64,000 nt of DNA from Lepturacanthus savala. Its lineage: Eukaryota > Chordata > Actinopteri > Scombriformes > Trichiuridae. Numbering within the stretch: position 1 is the stretch's first letter; every line of letters starts with the position of its first letter. Where the stretch lies: NCBI GenBank assembly GCA_030544235.1, contig CM060461.1, forward strand, positions 1,068,949 to 1,132,948. The letters run 5' to 3'. The position numbers and the translations under genes are program-made. The notes under the pieces are model-generated. The model was not told the DNA's origin. It worked only from the letters and a program-made list of their open reading frames with translations, and searched no databases. Below, piece by piece: positions 63,780-64,000 of the stretch.

Positions 63780-64000
63780 AATTCAATTCAATTCAATTTT
63801 ATTTATAGCCCAACATCACAACACAGTTGCCTCACTGGGCTTCACAAAATTCAGTCAGCGACCCAGACATCCCCCGCCTTAGACCCTCCTTCGCGGCAAG
63901 GAAAAACTCCAAACCCCAGTGGGAAAAAGGAGAAACCTCAGGGAGAACCACAGTGAAGGAGAGATCCACTCCCATGGACGGACAGACTATAGATGAACCA
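63780..64000 (+). repeat. ATTCAATTCAATTTTATTTATA dispersed repeat
   Basis: The TTCAATTTTATTTATAGCCC start and AAAAACTCCAAACCCCAGTG, GGGAGAACCACAGTGAAGGA blocks belong to a very common fish interspersed repeat. It interrupts copy 7 and continues past the window edge. Class not resolved. Confidence 0.6.

Overview
The window looks like teleost fish nuclear DNA: AT-rich, full of long (CA)n/(GT)n tracts, with vertebrate-fish mobile elements (Tc1-like, hAT-like, piggyBac-like, an APE/RT LINE and a tRNA-headed SINE). There are no bacterial or viral gene arrays and no complete protein-coding host gene that I can support. The species cannot be read from the sequence.

Layout. 1-180 is very CpG-dense, possibly the edge of a promoter or first exon. 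1-32 kb is non-coding DNA carrying MITEs, microsatellites, Tc1-like relics, a TTAA-flanked element with a conserved-looking 67-codon frame (18.7-20.2 kb), an R2-like LINE relic (22.9-23.8 kb) and a 21-bp minisatellite with a 585-bp higher-order duplication (29.6-30.9 kb). 32,380-35,739 is one nearly intact, GC-rich, minus-strand LINE with a perfect 12-bp target-site duplication and one in-frame stop. 36-64 kb is again non-coding repeat mosaic, with three SINE copies, more Tc1-like and MITE copies, a CACTCT...AGAGTG element (43.3-44.6 kb), tetranucleotide arrays next to two long hairpins (45.1-45.9 kb) and a possible signal-peptide first exon at 61,743-61,802.

The most repeated theme is a non-autonomous inverted-repeat element whose ends read TAGGGTGATATCAGGTAAA and which reuses the motif GGTAAAATGGGCC inside. 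Seven copies lie in 64 kb, in both orientations, from about 1.3 kb (with an insertion) down to 66 bp. Several elements are nested: Tc1 in a MITE, LINE in the TAGGGTG element, hAT MITE in an older repeat. This gives a relative order of insertions.

No genes here act together as a pathway. The biological content is transposon-borne protein fragments, two candidate single exons and a few repeat-free blocks that may be conserved regulatory DNA. Family names rest on end sequences, target-site duplications and motifs read by eye, without database comparison.
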